Source: Anaerobacillus sp. CMMVII (GTDB lineage: Bacteria; Bacillota; Bacilli; Bacillales; Anaerobacillaceae). From it: a DNA stretch of 64,000 bases. Made by a program: the position numbers and the translations under genes. How positions within the stretch are numbered: position 1 is the stretch's first letter; every line of letters starts with the position of its first letter. Below the pieces are notes generated by a model, which saw nothing but the letters and a program-made list of their open reading frames with translations, ran no database searches and had not been told where the DNA came from. Of the stretch, positions 1 through 8,673 are shown piece by piece. The DNA is taken from assembly GCF_025377685.1 (NCBI RefSeq), contig NZ_JACEHK010000003.1, forward strand, positions 148,748 through 212,747. Direction: 5' to 3'.

Positions 1-1758
1 ATGGTCTTCGAGCAATGCTAATACTTCAGAGCGGTTGAAAATTTGGTCTGTTGTAGCACTATACTTGATTACGTCCTTGGCCCAATCATAAAGCTCATTT
101 CGTAGCCAATGCCGAATTGGAACTGGGAAACCAAGTTTTTTACGGTATAACACAGAGTCTGGAACAAGCCCCTTAACGGCTTCTCGTAATACATATTTCG
201 TTGTACCATGTGAAATCTTCATATGGTCAGGGATTTGTCTTGCCACATCAAAAACCTCTTTATCTAAAAATGGAACACGCAGCTCTAAGGAATGGGCCAT
301 TGTCATGCGATCCGCTTTCACTAGGATATCCCCAGGAAGCCATGTGTGTAGGTCGATGTATTGCATTTTGGAGGTTTCATTATACTGTTTTGAATCCTGG
401 TACAGTGATTTTGTCACCTCAGTAAAAGCCCCGTTCGGTCTATAATTGGATAGGATCCGCTTCTTTTCTTGTTCTGAAAACATATAAGCATTCCCGATAT
501 AACGCTCTGACAAAGGTGTCGTTCCTCTTAAAATATAGCTTCTTCCTTTTACTCCATTTGGCAAAGTTAACGCAAGTCTGTTCATCATAACCTTGAGCCA
601 CTTTGGTAACCTCTCAAACCAACTTAAAGCAAGCGGTTCTCGGTAGATGTTATAACCGCCAAAAAGTTCGTCTGCACCTTCTCCTGAAAGCACGACTTTT
701 ACGTGTTTACTTGCTTCTTTGGCGACGAAGTAGAGGGGAACAGCAGCAGGGTCTGCCACTGGATCATCCATATGCCAAATAATATTTTTAAGCTCACCGA
801 CGAACTCTTCTGGAGTAATTAACTTATGAATATTTTCCACACCTAATTTTTCAGCCGTTTCTTTCGCAATGTCTACTTCGCTAAAACCTTCAGTTTCAAA
901 GCCAACAGTAAACGTTTTAAGATTAGGGTTATGTTCTTTTGCTAGGGCGACAATGGTCGTAGAGTCAATTCCACTAGATAGAAATGCTCCAACCGGAACA
1001 TCGCTGCGCATATGTTTGGCAACTGAATCTTCGAGAGCCATTCTGATTTTTGTTGTAAACTCTGAAAAATTCAAATCGAGTGGTGCGAACGATTTTTTAT
1101 AATAGCTCGAGGTCACTGCCTTTTCATTCTGCTTTTTTATTAAAAAATGACCTGGGCTTAATTTATGGATATCTTTGGATAAACACCGAGGCTCTGGCAC
1201 GTATTGGTAGGTCAAATAGTGCTGGATATTTTCCTGAGATAGTTCATGATGTTCGGTCAATATTTTTATTGATTTTTGTTCGGACGCAAAGAAAAGTCGT
1301 TCCTCTGTTTCAAAAAAGTAAAACGGTTTGATCCCAAAAGAATCACGAGCAGCGAATAAGGTTTCAGTTTCTGTATCCCAAATCGCAAAAGCGAACATTC
1401 CCCTTAGCTCATGTACACACTCCGTACCTTTGTGAGCATACAATGCCAGGATTACTTCCGTATCTGACATCGTTTGGAAGCTGTAGCCAATCTCAGTTAG
1501 TTCCTTCCGTAATTCCACATGGTTATAGATCTCCCCATTAAAAATAATATGATATCTATTTAGATAGGAGAGAGGCTGATTTCCATGCTCCAAATCAATA
1601 ATACTTAATCGTTTAAAGCCAAACTCGACGCTAGTGTCCTTGTATTCACCAGTAGCATCTGGTCCTCTATGATTAATCGCCTGTAATGCCTCATCCCACA
1701 TAACCGAGTTGATTTTATCAACATTTTCATTTCTTAAGATTCCAACGAAACCGCACAT
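1..1758 (-). CDS. asnB: Asparagine synthetase (glutamine-hydrolysing), C-terminus cut by window edge
   Basis: ATP-dependent amidation of aspartate to asparagine using glutamine, in the cytoplasm. The start is ATG at 1758 with a GGAGG box just upstream, and the protein opens M-C-G-F-V-G-I-L, so Cys2 is the class II amidotransferase nucleophile exposed after Met removal. About 586 codons are visible and the frame stays open to base 1, which fits the roughly 610-630 residues of Bacillus AsnB/AsnO with a short tail missing. The N-terminal half is the glutaminase domain and the C-terminal half the synthetase domain. Which Bacillus paralogue it matches cannot be decided by eye. Confidence 0.93.
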   Translation of the reverse strand, partial: MCGFVGILRNENVDKINSVMWDEALQAINHRGPDATGEYKDTSVEFGFKRLSIIDLEHGNQPLSYLNRYHIIFNGEIYNHVELRKELTEIGYSFQTMSDTEVILALYAHKGTECVHELRGMFAFAIWDTETETLFAARDSFGIKPFYFFETEERLFFASEQKSIKILTEHHELSQENIQHYLTYQYVPEPRCLSKDIHKLSPGHFLIKKQNEKAVTSSYYKKSFAPLDLNFSEFTTKIRMALEDSVAKHMRSDVPVGAFLSSGIDSTTIVALAKEHNPNLKTFTVGFETEGFSEVDIAKETAEKLGVENIHKLITPEEFVGELKNIIWHMDDPVADPAAVPLYFVAKEASKHVKVVLSGEGADELFGGYNIYREPLALSWFERLPKWLKVMMNRLALTLPNGVKGRSYILRGTTPLSERYIGNAYMFSEQEKKRILSNYRPNGAFTEVTKSLYQDSKQYNETSKMQYIDLHTWLPGDILVKADRMTMAHSLELRVPFLDKEVFDVARQIPDHMKISHGTTKYVLREAVKGLVPDSVLYRKKLGFPVPIRHWLRNELYDWAKDVIKYSATTDQIFNRSEVLALLEDH

Positions 1759-1873
1759 TTTTTTTCCTCCTATACTAACAGTTACCGTAGTTTTTTGTTG
1801 ATCAAAACTGTTTCTACACTAACTACCTGAGTAATGCAGAAAAAGTTTTCAGGAGGTGAAAATATTTTTTAGT

Positions 1874-1932
1874 GGGGTCTGACCCCAGTCAGTTAAAGGA
1901 GTAAAGCGTTAATACGGTGGGGGTCAGACCCC
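1874..1932. repeat. REP-like palindrome pair, GGGGTCTGACCCC family
   Basis: Two palindromes, GGGGTCTGACCCC (1874-1886) and GGGGGTCAGACCCC (1919-1932), flank a spacer containing AGTTAAAGG and AAGCGTTAA. The same palindrome with a TTTAAAGCGTTAAAG tail recurs at about nine loci in the window. Confidence 0.85.
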
Positions 1933-1990
1933 TATGATACCAATGATAAAGAAAATTCGGGGAACTCTTTGACCATCTTTAGCTATTTTT

Positions 1991-2010
1991 AATTAAACGT
2001 TTGATTAATT
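1991..2010. repeat. Dyad repeat AATTAAACGTTTGATTAATT, copy 1
   Basis: Imperfect palindrome centred on AAACGTTT. It sits about 20 bp past the VanZ stop codon and is repeated exactly at 2884-2903. A shorter relative lies at 14463-14478 upstream of the first DoxX gene. It could be an operator or a 3'-end element. Confidence 0.5.
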
Positions 2011-2026
2011 TTGTATGTATTCATAG

Positions 2027-2527
2027 TTAAGCGGATCTATTATCGAGCTTTTTTGTGAAGTAGGCGTTCTTAAACTTATTCAGCATTCTAAAAAGAACAA
2101 TCAGGATACCAAGAAGAAGAACAGAAGTGAAGCTTCCGGCCGTATTGATATAAACATCCAAAATTCTACCGCTGCGACTGACTAAGAAGTGTTGGTGTAC
2201 TTCATCAATGAGTCCAATGATGCTAGCGGAACCAAAAGCAAGTAGCCCACGGAGCAAGAATTTTTGAATAGGTATCAGAAGTAGATAAATTACTGTTGCG
2301 AGGAACCCGTAGGCTACAAAGTGCCCGAGTTTTCGCATTTGAAAGTAGGAAGAATTATCTTTTAATGAATATACATCATAGAAAGAGCTAGTAGAGTCAA
2401 GGAAAAAAAGCATGGAAGCCTCTTCTTCATATAACGATCGAATAGGCGCGCCGTCCAATTGCGCCATTAAACTAAAAGTAATAATTAAAAGAGAGAATAC
2501 AATAATTAGTGGAAGTACGTACCGCAT
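2027..2527 (-). CDS. VanZ-like family membrane protein
   Basis: Small integral membrane protein of the VanZ-like family (166 aa). VanZ is linked to low-level teicoplanin resistance in enterococci, but most relatives have no known function. The family signature is present: RKLGHFVAYGFL, then DEVHQ, then R-x-G-R-x-x-D-x-x-x-N-x-x-G. Four hydrophobic segments are visible, the first at residues 3-20. The ATG start follows a GGAGGGC box. A second VanZ-like gene lies at 7049-7543. Its neighbours here do not indicate a specific role. Confidence 0.85.
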   Translation of the reverse strand: MRYVLPLIIVFSLLIITFSLMAQLDGAPIRSLYEEEASMLFFLDSTSSFYDVYSLKDNSSYFQMRKLGHFVAYGFLATVIYLLLIPIQKFLLRGLLAFGSASIIGLIDEVHQHFLVSRSGRILDVYINTAGSFTSVLLLGILIVLFRMLNKFKNAYFTKKLDNRSA

Positions 2528-2837
2528 TTTGCCCTCCTTTTCTAGTACCCTAGCTTAGACAATGAATGCAGTTTTTATTCTCTGGTTTTAGCATAGCTAC
2601 TTCCAGATGACCTTCTAACTAACGATGGATTTATGCCCAGTTTGTTTTAAATAAGTAAAGAGAGGGTGTACGAGCTCATACTCACTTGGCCTCCTTACAA
2701 GTCATTCATTCATTTCCCAGAGTTACCCTATCATTTCCCGGCATTATTCTATCAAAAACTGAAGTTATACAATCAAACCGTCACATTATTCAATCATTTG
2801 TCACAAACTCCAATACAAAGGTAGGTCCGCAAATCAC

Positions 2838-2868
2838 TAGAGGCTGCCCGAACTGGACAGCCTCTTCA
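2838..2868. terminator. GC-rich hairpin (AGAGGCTG/CAGCCTCT)
   Basis: Perfect 8-bp stem with an 11-nt loop between VanZ and the L,D-transpeptidase gene. A T-run is weak on both strands, so termination is uncertain. The rest of 2530-2940 holds no convincing gene. Confidence 0.4.
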
Positions 2869-2883
2869 CCTATTATTAAATTT

Positions 2884-2903
2884 AATTAAACGTTTGATTA
2901 ATT
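2884..2903. repeat. Dyad repeat AATTAAACGTTTGATTAATT, copy 2
   Basis: Identical to the copy at 1991-2010 with matching flanks (26 bp in all). It is placed about 40 bp past the stop of the minus-strand L,D-transpeptidase gene, much as copy 1 follows the VanZ gene. Confidence 0.5.
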
Positions 2904-2941
2904 TTGCAGATAAGCATTCCCCTAGACGAAAACTCTGAAGA

Positions 2942-3922
2942 TTATTTAATCGATCTTGAGTTACCCCAGATGATATCAACTTCTCCCATGTAGTAACCCA
3001 ACTTTTTTAGGTTATTTTGTATTTTTTCGACTTCCTTCACATCGGGTTTCGGTGCTACTGGAGTGACAGGCTTTTGTTGCTCGGTTGGCTCTTGCTTGGG
3101 CGGTTCTGGTGTGGTCGGCTTTGGTTCTTCTTGCTTTGGTGGTGGTGCACCAACTGCAACCTTTTTCGGTGGATTACGTAACGCTCTTATTGTTTGGCCA
3201 CCAATGATTCCATCAACAAGTAAACCGTGCTCATGTTGAAATGTTCGAACTGCGAGTTCAGTTTTTTCATTGAAACTACCATTAATTTCCCCAGGGTCAT
3301 AACCTAGTATTTTTAAAGTGTTTTGCAAATCCTTGACTTGATCGCCTTTTGAACCTAGTTGCAGGACGGTACCTTTGTTGATGGTTGGTGCAGAACCTTT
3401 TGTTGAAGCGGTAATTTTATGGCCGTTTGCAAGGGCGATATTGTCAAAGGAACTGCTAGAATTGACAATCACAACAGGTGTATCAATTGCAACTTGGTCA
3501 AAAAGCCAGATGACTTCGTCGTTATGCATTCGAACGCAGCCTAAGCTAACATAACCACCGATCGAAGCTGGATTCGCATTTCCGTGAATGGCATAGGTAG
3601 TCCCCCAGGTTCCACGTGCATTTAGTCCCAGCCAACGAGCTCCAAGTGGATTTTTCGGGTCTCCACCTGGAATATTGTCTTTGTAATAAGGTCGCTCGAC
3701 AATCTTATTAACAATCTTGAAATTTCCTTCAGGTGTTAGTGACGCACTTTTTCCCGTTCCAACGCTAAAAATGCGATTGAGTTTATTATTTTCATAGTAT
3801 GCCAGCTCATTACTGGCCTTATTAATAATAATTAGTTGCCCAGATGATGCGTTTGTTGGTTGAGGCAACCAAAATGAAAAAAAGAAACAAATGATAATTG
3901 AAAAGATTACTAGCTTTTTCAT
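2942..3922 (-). CDS. Secreted L,D-transpeptidase (YkuD domain) with peptidoglycan-binding domain
   Basis: Cell-wall enzyme predicted to form or remodel 3-3 peptidoglycan cross-links outside the membrane. The start at 3922 is preferred because GGAGGG lies just upstream and a signal peptide (MKKLVIFSIIICFFFSFWL) follows; the open frame extends to 3973. The catalytic YkuD motif is HGNANPASIGG followed by SLGCVRM, with the nucleophilic Cys. A PG_binding_1 repeat follows, then a Pro/Glu/Lys/Gln-rich linker, then the beginning of a second repeat (KIQNNLKKLGYYMGEVD). That second repeat stops early, so the C-terminus looks truncated. Confidence 0.92.
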   Translation of the reverse strand: MKKLVIFSIIICFFFSFWLPQPTNASSGQLIIINKASNELAYYENNKLNRIFSVGTGKSASLTPEGNFKIVNKIVERPYYKDNIPGGDPKNPLGARWLGLNARGTWGTTYAIHGNANPASIGGYVSLGCVRMHNDEVIWLFDQVAIDTPVVIVNSSSSFDNIALANGHKITASTKGSAPTINKGTVLQLGSKGDQVKDLQNTLKILGYDPGEINGSFNEKTELAVRTFQHEHGLLVDGIIGGQTIRALRNPPKKVAVGAPPPKQEEPKPTTPEPPKQEPTEQQKPVTPVAPKPDVKEVEKIQNNLKKLGYYMGEVDIIWGNSRSIK

Positions 3923-4145
3923 AATAAAACCCTCCTCGATGATGAAACCTCTATGTGTTGTTGGAAACAGCATTATCTGAAAAGTTAGGATGGAATAATT
4001 GCGTTTATTTTGCCGTGCTGTTTTCGTTCTCTACACCATTAGACGCCAATATTTGGTAATTGTTACATGTCTTATTGAAATAATCATGAAACCGCAAAAC
4101 AAGTCATATGATCATAATGAGTAGCTTAGTGGTGGGGGGATTTTT

Positions 4146-4586
4146 ATGAAGACGGTGGAGTATAGTGTGATCATCAACAAACCAATTACTGAAGTTTTTG
4201 CTTATATTGAAAACCTTGAGAACAGACCGAAGTGGGAACAAGGTGTAGTCGAAGTGAAGGTCGTGTCTGGTAACTATACTGAGCCTGGTTCAGTGATTCA
4301 AATTACAAATCAAATGTTGGGTAAAAAAATGGAGACGGTTGCTGAAGTCGTTGACTATGAGAAAAATAAACATGTCATTTGTCGGGCTGAAAAACCGTTT
4401 CAACATGAGATTGCCAATGTCTATGAGGATCTAGGTGGCAAAACAAAGTTTACGAGACGAGCAACGGCAAATGTTGAAACTCAGGGCGGGGTTACAAAGC
4501 TTACTTCAACTCTTTTGGTAAAAAGGGTGGAGAAGGCTTTTCAAAAAACAGTTGAGAATGCTAAAAAGCAATTAGAAAACAGCTAA
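4146..4586 (+). CDS. SRPBCC-fold (START-like) protein
   Basis: 146-aa cytoplasmic protein of the SRPBCC/polyketide-cyclase-like superfamily, whose helix-grip fold binds hydrophobic ligands. The N-terminus VEYSVIINKPITEVFAYIEN is typical, and the remaining alternation fits a single domain with a long C-terminal helix. The ATG follows GGGGGG. It is monocistronic with its own terminator and divergent from the L,D-transpeptidase gene. Ligand and function are unknown. Confidence 0.78.
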   Translation: MKTVEYSVIINKPITEVFAYIENLENRPKWEQGVVEVKVVSGNYTEPGSVIQITNQMLGKKMETVAEVVDYEKNKHVICRAEKPFQHEIANVYEDLGGKTKFTRRATANVETQGGVTKLTSTLLVKRVEKAFQKTVENAKKQLENS

Positions 4587-4593
4587 GCAAGAA

Positions 4594-4626
4594 AGAGTTG
4601 AGCAAATATTGCTCGACTTTTTTGTT
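4594..4626 (+). terminator. Rho-independent terminator of the SRPBCC gene
   Basis: The stem AGTTGAGCA/TGCTCGACT with a 5-nt loop is followed by TTTTTTG. Confidence 0.8.
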
Positions 4627-4723
4627 TTCGACTATTCGTATGTTAATAAAAATTTTGAAGATTAATAGCAATTTTTGTATTATAATGAAATTTATAGATA
4701 ATCACAGTTAGGTGGGAATTAAA

Positions 4724-5560
4724 TTGAGAAAAATATTACTCATAATTAGTTTTATATTCCTTTCTACGTTCTTCTTTTCGTACTATGCGTCAAGTGAAGA
4801 AAATACAGAAGATCCAATTGAAAATCCAGAAGATGAAAATGAGGGTGAACCGGAACAGCCAGAACAACCAGAACCGGAACCGGAGCCTGAAGCACCACCG
4901 AAAGAAAAAGAGAAAAAAACACCACCAATAGTAGAGCCTGAAAAGGTTGAAAAAAAGATAAATGATAAGCAAGAAACACCAAAAGAACAACAAAACTCAG
5001 AAGAGACTACAACTCCAGAGAAGAAGATTCAAAGAAAAGTTGAAGAGGTAACAAATATTGTTATACCTATCCCTCAACAAGAGTCAACTGAACAGCAGGT
5101 AATCGAGGAGGAACTTATTGATTACGTATTATCTACATTTAGCAAGGATGGCGGAAATTATGTAACATCGTTTGATACCTATATTTTACGAAATATCCTC
5201 TCAATTTTTTTGTATAATGAACCGGACCAGGCTTCTTTAGCTAGATATTCTGATAATCCTTTTTTTGATCTAGCAATAAAACTTACTCATGTGCAGGTGG
5301 AAGAGTTGCAACAATTTTTCAAGAGCGAGCATATTGAATTACACCAGGACTATGAAATTCTTGTATTAAAATTGGAGGAATTCTTGTTACATAGAGATGA
5401 GGCTCTTTCTGTTCAAGATATTGAGATTACTACTGTTGTCGATAAAGTGGAGGAAGAGCAAGTAGATGAGTTAGTAGAGAGTGAAGATACACCTAAAGAA
5501 CATTTTACAGCTGTAATAGCTCAATTTTTCAGGTGGCTGGGCTCCTTTTTCTCTAAATAA
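4724..5560 (+). CDS. Secreted/anchored protein with Pro-Glu-rich linker, unknown function
   Basis: About 278 aa. TTG at 4724 is chosen as the start because AGGTGGG lies 8 nt upstream; GTG at 4712 overlaps that ribosome binding site. An N-terminal hydrophobic segment (KILLIISFIFLSTFFFSYYA) is followed by a highly charged Glu/Pro/Lys region to about residue 110, likely a wall-spanning spacer. The folded C-terminal half matches nothing I recognise. It lies 20 bp upstream of an SGNH-like gene in the same direction, so the two are probably co-transcribed envelope proteins. Confidence 0.7.
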   Translation: MRKILLIISFIFLSTFFFSYYASSEENTEDPIENPEDENEGEPEQPEQPEPEPEPEAPPKEKEKKTPPIVEPEKVEKKINDKQETPKEQQNSEETTTPEKKIQRKVEEVTNIVIPIPQQESTEQQVIEEELIDYVLSTFSKDGGNYVTSFDTYILRNILSIFLYNEPDQASLARYSDNPFFDLAIKLTHVQVEELQQFFKSEHIELHQDYEILVLKLEEFLLHRDEALSVQDIEITTVVDKVEEEQVDELVESEDTPKEHFTAVIAQFFRWLGSFFSK

Positions 5561-5580
5561 AGAAATTGGCAGGTGAGAAA

Positions 5581-6348
5581 ATGAAAAAGGTAATGATTGT
5601 CTTGTGTATTTTTATAGCGATATTTACGATTATTGCGAGTAAACACTTTTACGATCATAGAGTAAAAACAACTGCTTTAGCTGCAAAAGAGGTATTAACA
5701 GAACATGCTCAAATTGAAGAGTTAGAAAATGAACGTGCAAGGCAACGGTTATTAACTAAAAATATGGATACAAACCTAGCGAACATAGTATACCAAGCTA
5801 TTGAAAACAATGATAAAGTTAACATAGTTATTGTTTCTAGTGAATTCCAAATAGCAACCCGTTGGTATGATATTTTTGAAAGTGAATTACATACCCATTA
5901 TAGAGATGATTTATTTAATTTAACAGTGGTTGAGTATAATGATAAAAGTTCGTATCAGTTTGTTCATGAGCAACATTATAATATTATTTTAGAAAAAGAA
6001 CCGGATGTACTTATTATTGATGCATTTTTATTAAACGATAATGGGATTTATCTAATCGAAGACACTCTTACAAATTTAGATAGTATCATTAACGAGATTA
6101 AGAATAATTCTGATGATCTAGTAGTGATTGTCCAACCGCCACATCCTATGTATGATGAAGGTTATTACCTAGCTCAGGTAGAGAAGTTAGAAGCTCATGT
6201 AAGTGAAAAGGGGTATTTATATTTTGATCATTGGTCGAATTGGCCGGAATTTGGATACTTAACCGATAATCAACCTAACCTGGACGGACATAAGCATTGG
6301 TCCGAATTTATAACCAATTATTTCATAGCTAATAAAAAAGGGAACTAG
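5581..6348 (+). CDS. Membrane-anchored SGNH-hydrolase-like protein
   Basis: About 255 aa with an N-terminal membrane anchor (MKKVMIVLCIFIAIFTIIAS), then a charged helix, then a domain resembling the SGNH/GDSL fold. Key blocks are VNIVIVSSE (block I Ser position), LNDNG, VVIVQPPHP and LDGHKHWSEF, which gives the usual C-terminal Asp/His pair. It is a divergent paralogue of 7543-8355; both keep the NDNG and IEDTL segments. ATG 5581 is preferred for its AGGTGAG box. SGNH proteins at the envelope often act on O-acyl groups, but no substrate can be assigned. Confidence 0.7.
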   Translation: MKKVMIVLCIFIAIFTIIASKHFYDHRVKTTALAAKEVLTEHAQIEELENERARQRLLTKNMDTNLANIVYQAIENNDKVNIVIVSSEFQIATRWYDIFESELHTHYRDDLFNLTVVEYNDKSSYQFVHEQHYNIILEKEPDVLIIDAFLLNDNGIYLIEDTLTNLDSIINEIKNNSDDLVVIVQPPHPMYDEGYYLAQVEKLEAHVSEKGYLYFDHWSNWPEFGYLTDNQPNLDGHKHWSEFITNYFIANKKGN

Positions 6349-6374
6349 GACTAAAGTCTGTGTTCTCTTTTTTG
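6335..6374 (+). terminator. Terminator after the SGNH-like gene
   Basis: The A-rich arm AAAAAAGGGAAC pairs with GTGTTCTCTTTTTT, leaving a U-tract. Confidence 0.65.
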
Positions 6375-6637
6375 TATTTATAGAGGGGAAAAAATCTCTA
6401 GATTGAATTTGCTATAATGCTTGTATATATTGATATATCAGTATTTATTAACGGTTTCAATAGTAATAAATTATTTATTATATGAATGTATTTAAATATA
6501 ATTATAGTGAAAAATGATAAAATGTAGGTGATCTTAAACTGGAAATCTTTTAAAACAACCATACTTTTAGCCCTAGGCCATATTAAACTGAAAAAGTAAA
6601 ATTATAGTAGACTAAGAATTAAGAAGGAGTAGTAATA

Positions 6638-6865
6638 ATGCTATTAAATTTTTTGCAAAGAAAAAGTACTTTAAAAAAGGAGAAGCACGTCATCTGTCCA
6701 ACTTGCAATGGGAAATCAGAAATAGAATTATGGGACAAACAAACGAAAGCATTTCTTGGTGATGACATTCCGAGCATAAAAGCCTCGCCAAAGACAACAA
6801 CAATTCCATATCAATGTCCCAAATGCTTTACAGGCCATTTATCGAAGAGTGTGAAAATCGTTTAA
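6638..6865 (+). CDS. Small zinc-ribbon protein
   Basis: 75-aa protein with two CxxC pairs (CPTC near residue 20 and CPKC near residue 60) about 38 residues apart, the spacing of a zinc ribbon. AAGGAG lies 7-8 nt upstream of the ATG. Function unknown; it appears monocistronic, with a terminator-like hairpin at 6929-6969. The 260 bp before it are AT-rich and hold no other gene. Confidence 0.68.
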   Translation: MLLNFLQRKSTLKKEKHVICPTCNGKSEIELWDKQTKAFLGDDIPSIKASPKTTTIPYQCPKCFTGHLSKSVKIV

Positions 6866-6928
6866 TGTTAGCTGAAAATGGGATGTTACTTTGCTTGTTT
6901 TAAGTTTTTTATTGTATGTTAATCATTA

Positions 6929-6969
6929 AAAAGGAAGATGGTCGATAAAATGACTGCCTTCCTTTTGCT
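6929..6969 (+). terminator. Terminator-like hairpin
   Basis: AAAAGGAAG pairs with CTTCCTTTT around a 21-nt loop, followed by GCTATTTTTG. Confidence 0.6.
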
Positions 6970-7048
6970 ATTTTTGTCGATTAATGGTAGTTGTTTCAGG
7001 TTTTTTATTATATAATTGTTAATAATGCTTTTTAGGGAAGAGGTTATT

Positions 7049-7543
7049 TTGAAAAATATAGTTAGGAAAGCATACTATTGGCTCCCGCCAATCATTTGGG
7101 CAATCGTCATTTTTGTTGCGTCATCACAGCCGTATGAACAGCAAGATCTGCGCCCAACAATACTTGAAAATATTGATTTAGAATTCGTCGAGCAAATCGC
7201 AGGCGATGTTAGCATTACATATGCGGGATCTGAGGTAAGTATCGAAACACGAGGGGTCGCAGGCTTTATTGAATTTTTCATCCGAAAAGGAGCCCATTTC
7301 TTTGTGTACCTTGTCTTAGGGTTTCTAGTTTATCGGTTATTTCACTATATAAATATTAGAAGGTACAAGTTCATTTTCAGCCTTTTAATTGTTGTTTTAT
7401 ATGCTATTTCAGATGAAGTTCATCAATATTTAACCCCAAACCGCACCGCTCTTGTAGAAGACGTGATTTTAGACAGTATTGGTGGTTTAGTAGGAGTTTT
7501 ATTGGCTCAATTTATTTTTAGTAGAAAAGTTAGGAGATTGTGA
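7049..7543 (+). CDS. VanZ-like family membrane protein
   Basis: About 164 aa. TTG at 7049 follows GGAAGAGG at proper spacing, whereas the more upstream start lacks a ribosome binding site. Family marks are SSQP at the end of the first membrane helix, RKGAHFFVYLVLG, SDEVHQ and the downstream D-x-x-x-D-x-x-G motif. Its stop overlaps the ATG of the next SGNH-like gene (TGATG), which implies translational coupling. Function of the family member is unknown. Confidence 0.85.
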   Translation: MKNIVRKAYYWLPPIIWAIVIFVASSQPYEQQDLRPTILENIDLEFVEQIAGDVSITYAGSEVSIETRGVAGFIEFFIRKGAHFFVYLVLGFLVYRLFHYINIRRYKFIFSLLIVVLYAISDEVHQYLTPNRTALVEDVILDSIGGLVGVLLAQFIFSRKVRRL

Positions 7544-8355
7544 TGAAAAAAATTATTCTTATGGTCTTGCTGATGGTTCTTTTGGGAACTGGACTTTTGT
7601 TCGGAAAGATCGAGTACGATAATAAGTTAAAATTGACTGCAGAGAATGCACATGCAGAGCTTGAACTGTATAACGCTAAGCTTGCAGAAGAAAAAAGGCA
7701 AGCAGAGGAGAATGAAAGGCAACGTATTGAAAAGCTAGTAAGCAATCTACAAGCTCCATTAAAAGAGAAAATATTGAATGCACTAGCGGAACAAAAACCA
7801 TTAAAAGTTGTTGCTATGGGCTCCCGCGCTCTAACAGGTGTCGAAGGAAGTGTGCCGTGGCCTGAACTGCTTCAAGACCTGGTAAATGATACGTACGGTC
7901 AAAAGCTATTTGAAGTAACGACATTAGCTTATGGAACGAAAAATACCTTTGATATTGTTCGAAATAATCATCATTTAGAAGTGGCCGAGCTACAACCCGA
8001 TATATTCATTTTAGAGCCATTCATATGGAATGATAACGGCTATGCGAGAATAGAAGATACACTCTATCATATTGATGTAATCGTTCGGGCTGCAGCACGA
8101 GATAATGAGGATCTCAGTATCTTCATTCAGCCATCAAACCCAATTTACGGTTCAACCTTTTTTCAACAACAGGTTGAGCGTGTGAAGGAGCATAGCTTAA
8201 CGAATCGACTAGCCTTCATCGACCATTGGGAGGCTTGGCCAGATCCGACAGAAGAACAACTAAAAGACCTTTTAGTGGAAGAGGACACGGTTCCTAATCA
8301 AGAAGGACATAGTCTATGGGCAAAATACCTCTTAAAAACTTTCGCTAATGAATAA
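7543..8355 (+). CDS. Membrane-anchored SGNH-hydrolase-like protein, paralogue of 5581-6348
   Basis: 270 aa: an N-terminal membrane helix (MKKIILMVLLMVLLGTGLL), a Glu/Lys/Arg coiled coil to about residue 70, then an SGNH-like domain. Block I reads VVAMGSRALTG with a candidate Ser nucleophile, the middle has WNDNG, and the C-terminal block is PNQEGHSLWA with the His and an upstream acidic residue. It is coupled to the upstream VanZ gene. The pair resembles cell-surface glycopolymer or capsule-modifying modules, but that is inference. Confidence 0.72.
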   Translation: MKKIILMVLLMVLLGTGLLFGKIEYDNKLKLTAENAHAELELYNAKLAEEKRQAEENERQRIEKLVSNLQAPLKEKILNALAEQKPLKVVAMGSRALTGVEGSVPWPELLQDLVNDTYGQKLFEVTTLAYGTKNTFDIVRNNHHLEVAELQPDIFILEPFIWNDNGYARIEDTLYHIDVIVRAAARDNEDLSIFIQPSNPIYGSTFFQQQVERVKEHSLTNRLAFIDHWEAWPDPTEEQLKDLLVEEDTVPNQEGHSLWAKYLLKTFANE

Positions 8356-8361
8356 CAGCCA

Positions 8362-8390
8362 AAAAACGCTTCCATAGCGTTTTTTTTTGA
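8362..8390 (+). terminator. Rho-independent terminator
   Basis: The stem AACGCT/AGCGTT with a short loop is followed by eight T. Confidence 0.85.
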
Positions 8391-8423
8391 TTAGAAAGTG
8401 TAACCGTTTTTAGTAATTATTGT

Positions 8424-8568
8424 CTAGCTTCAGCGAGGTTGCTGCCTGAATGCGCTTCTAGCTACCTTGCTCGTCGCAAAGCAGAGAAGTAACCCGAGGA
8501 AGTTCCTTGGCTACCCAAAGAAAAAGCACACTTCGCTTTTTCCAGGGCGATTGCGCTTTTCTCATTTG
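8424..8568. repeat. Dispersed intergenic repeat (TCTAGCTTCAG...TTGCGCTTTTCTC type), divergent copy
   Basis: It starts GTCTAGCTTCAG and ends GCGATTGCGCTTTTCTCATT, matching the ends of the larger copy at 47690-47862. The two ends are partly self-complementary. No coding potential. Confidence 0.6.
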
Positions 8569-8673
8569 CCTATTTTTACTAGAATTAGGTACGAGTAATA
8601 CCGAAAATGTAATAGTTGAATAAGATAACTAGAGCGATGCCACTATTGATAAATAAAGGGAGGAATTTTGTTA

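Noticed and set aside
201..1331. Short plus-strand frames inside the asparagine synthetase gene
   Set aside because: They are shadows of the long minus-strand gene that starts at 1758.
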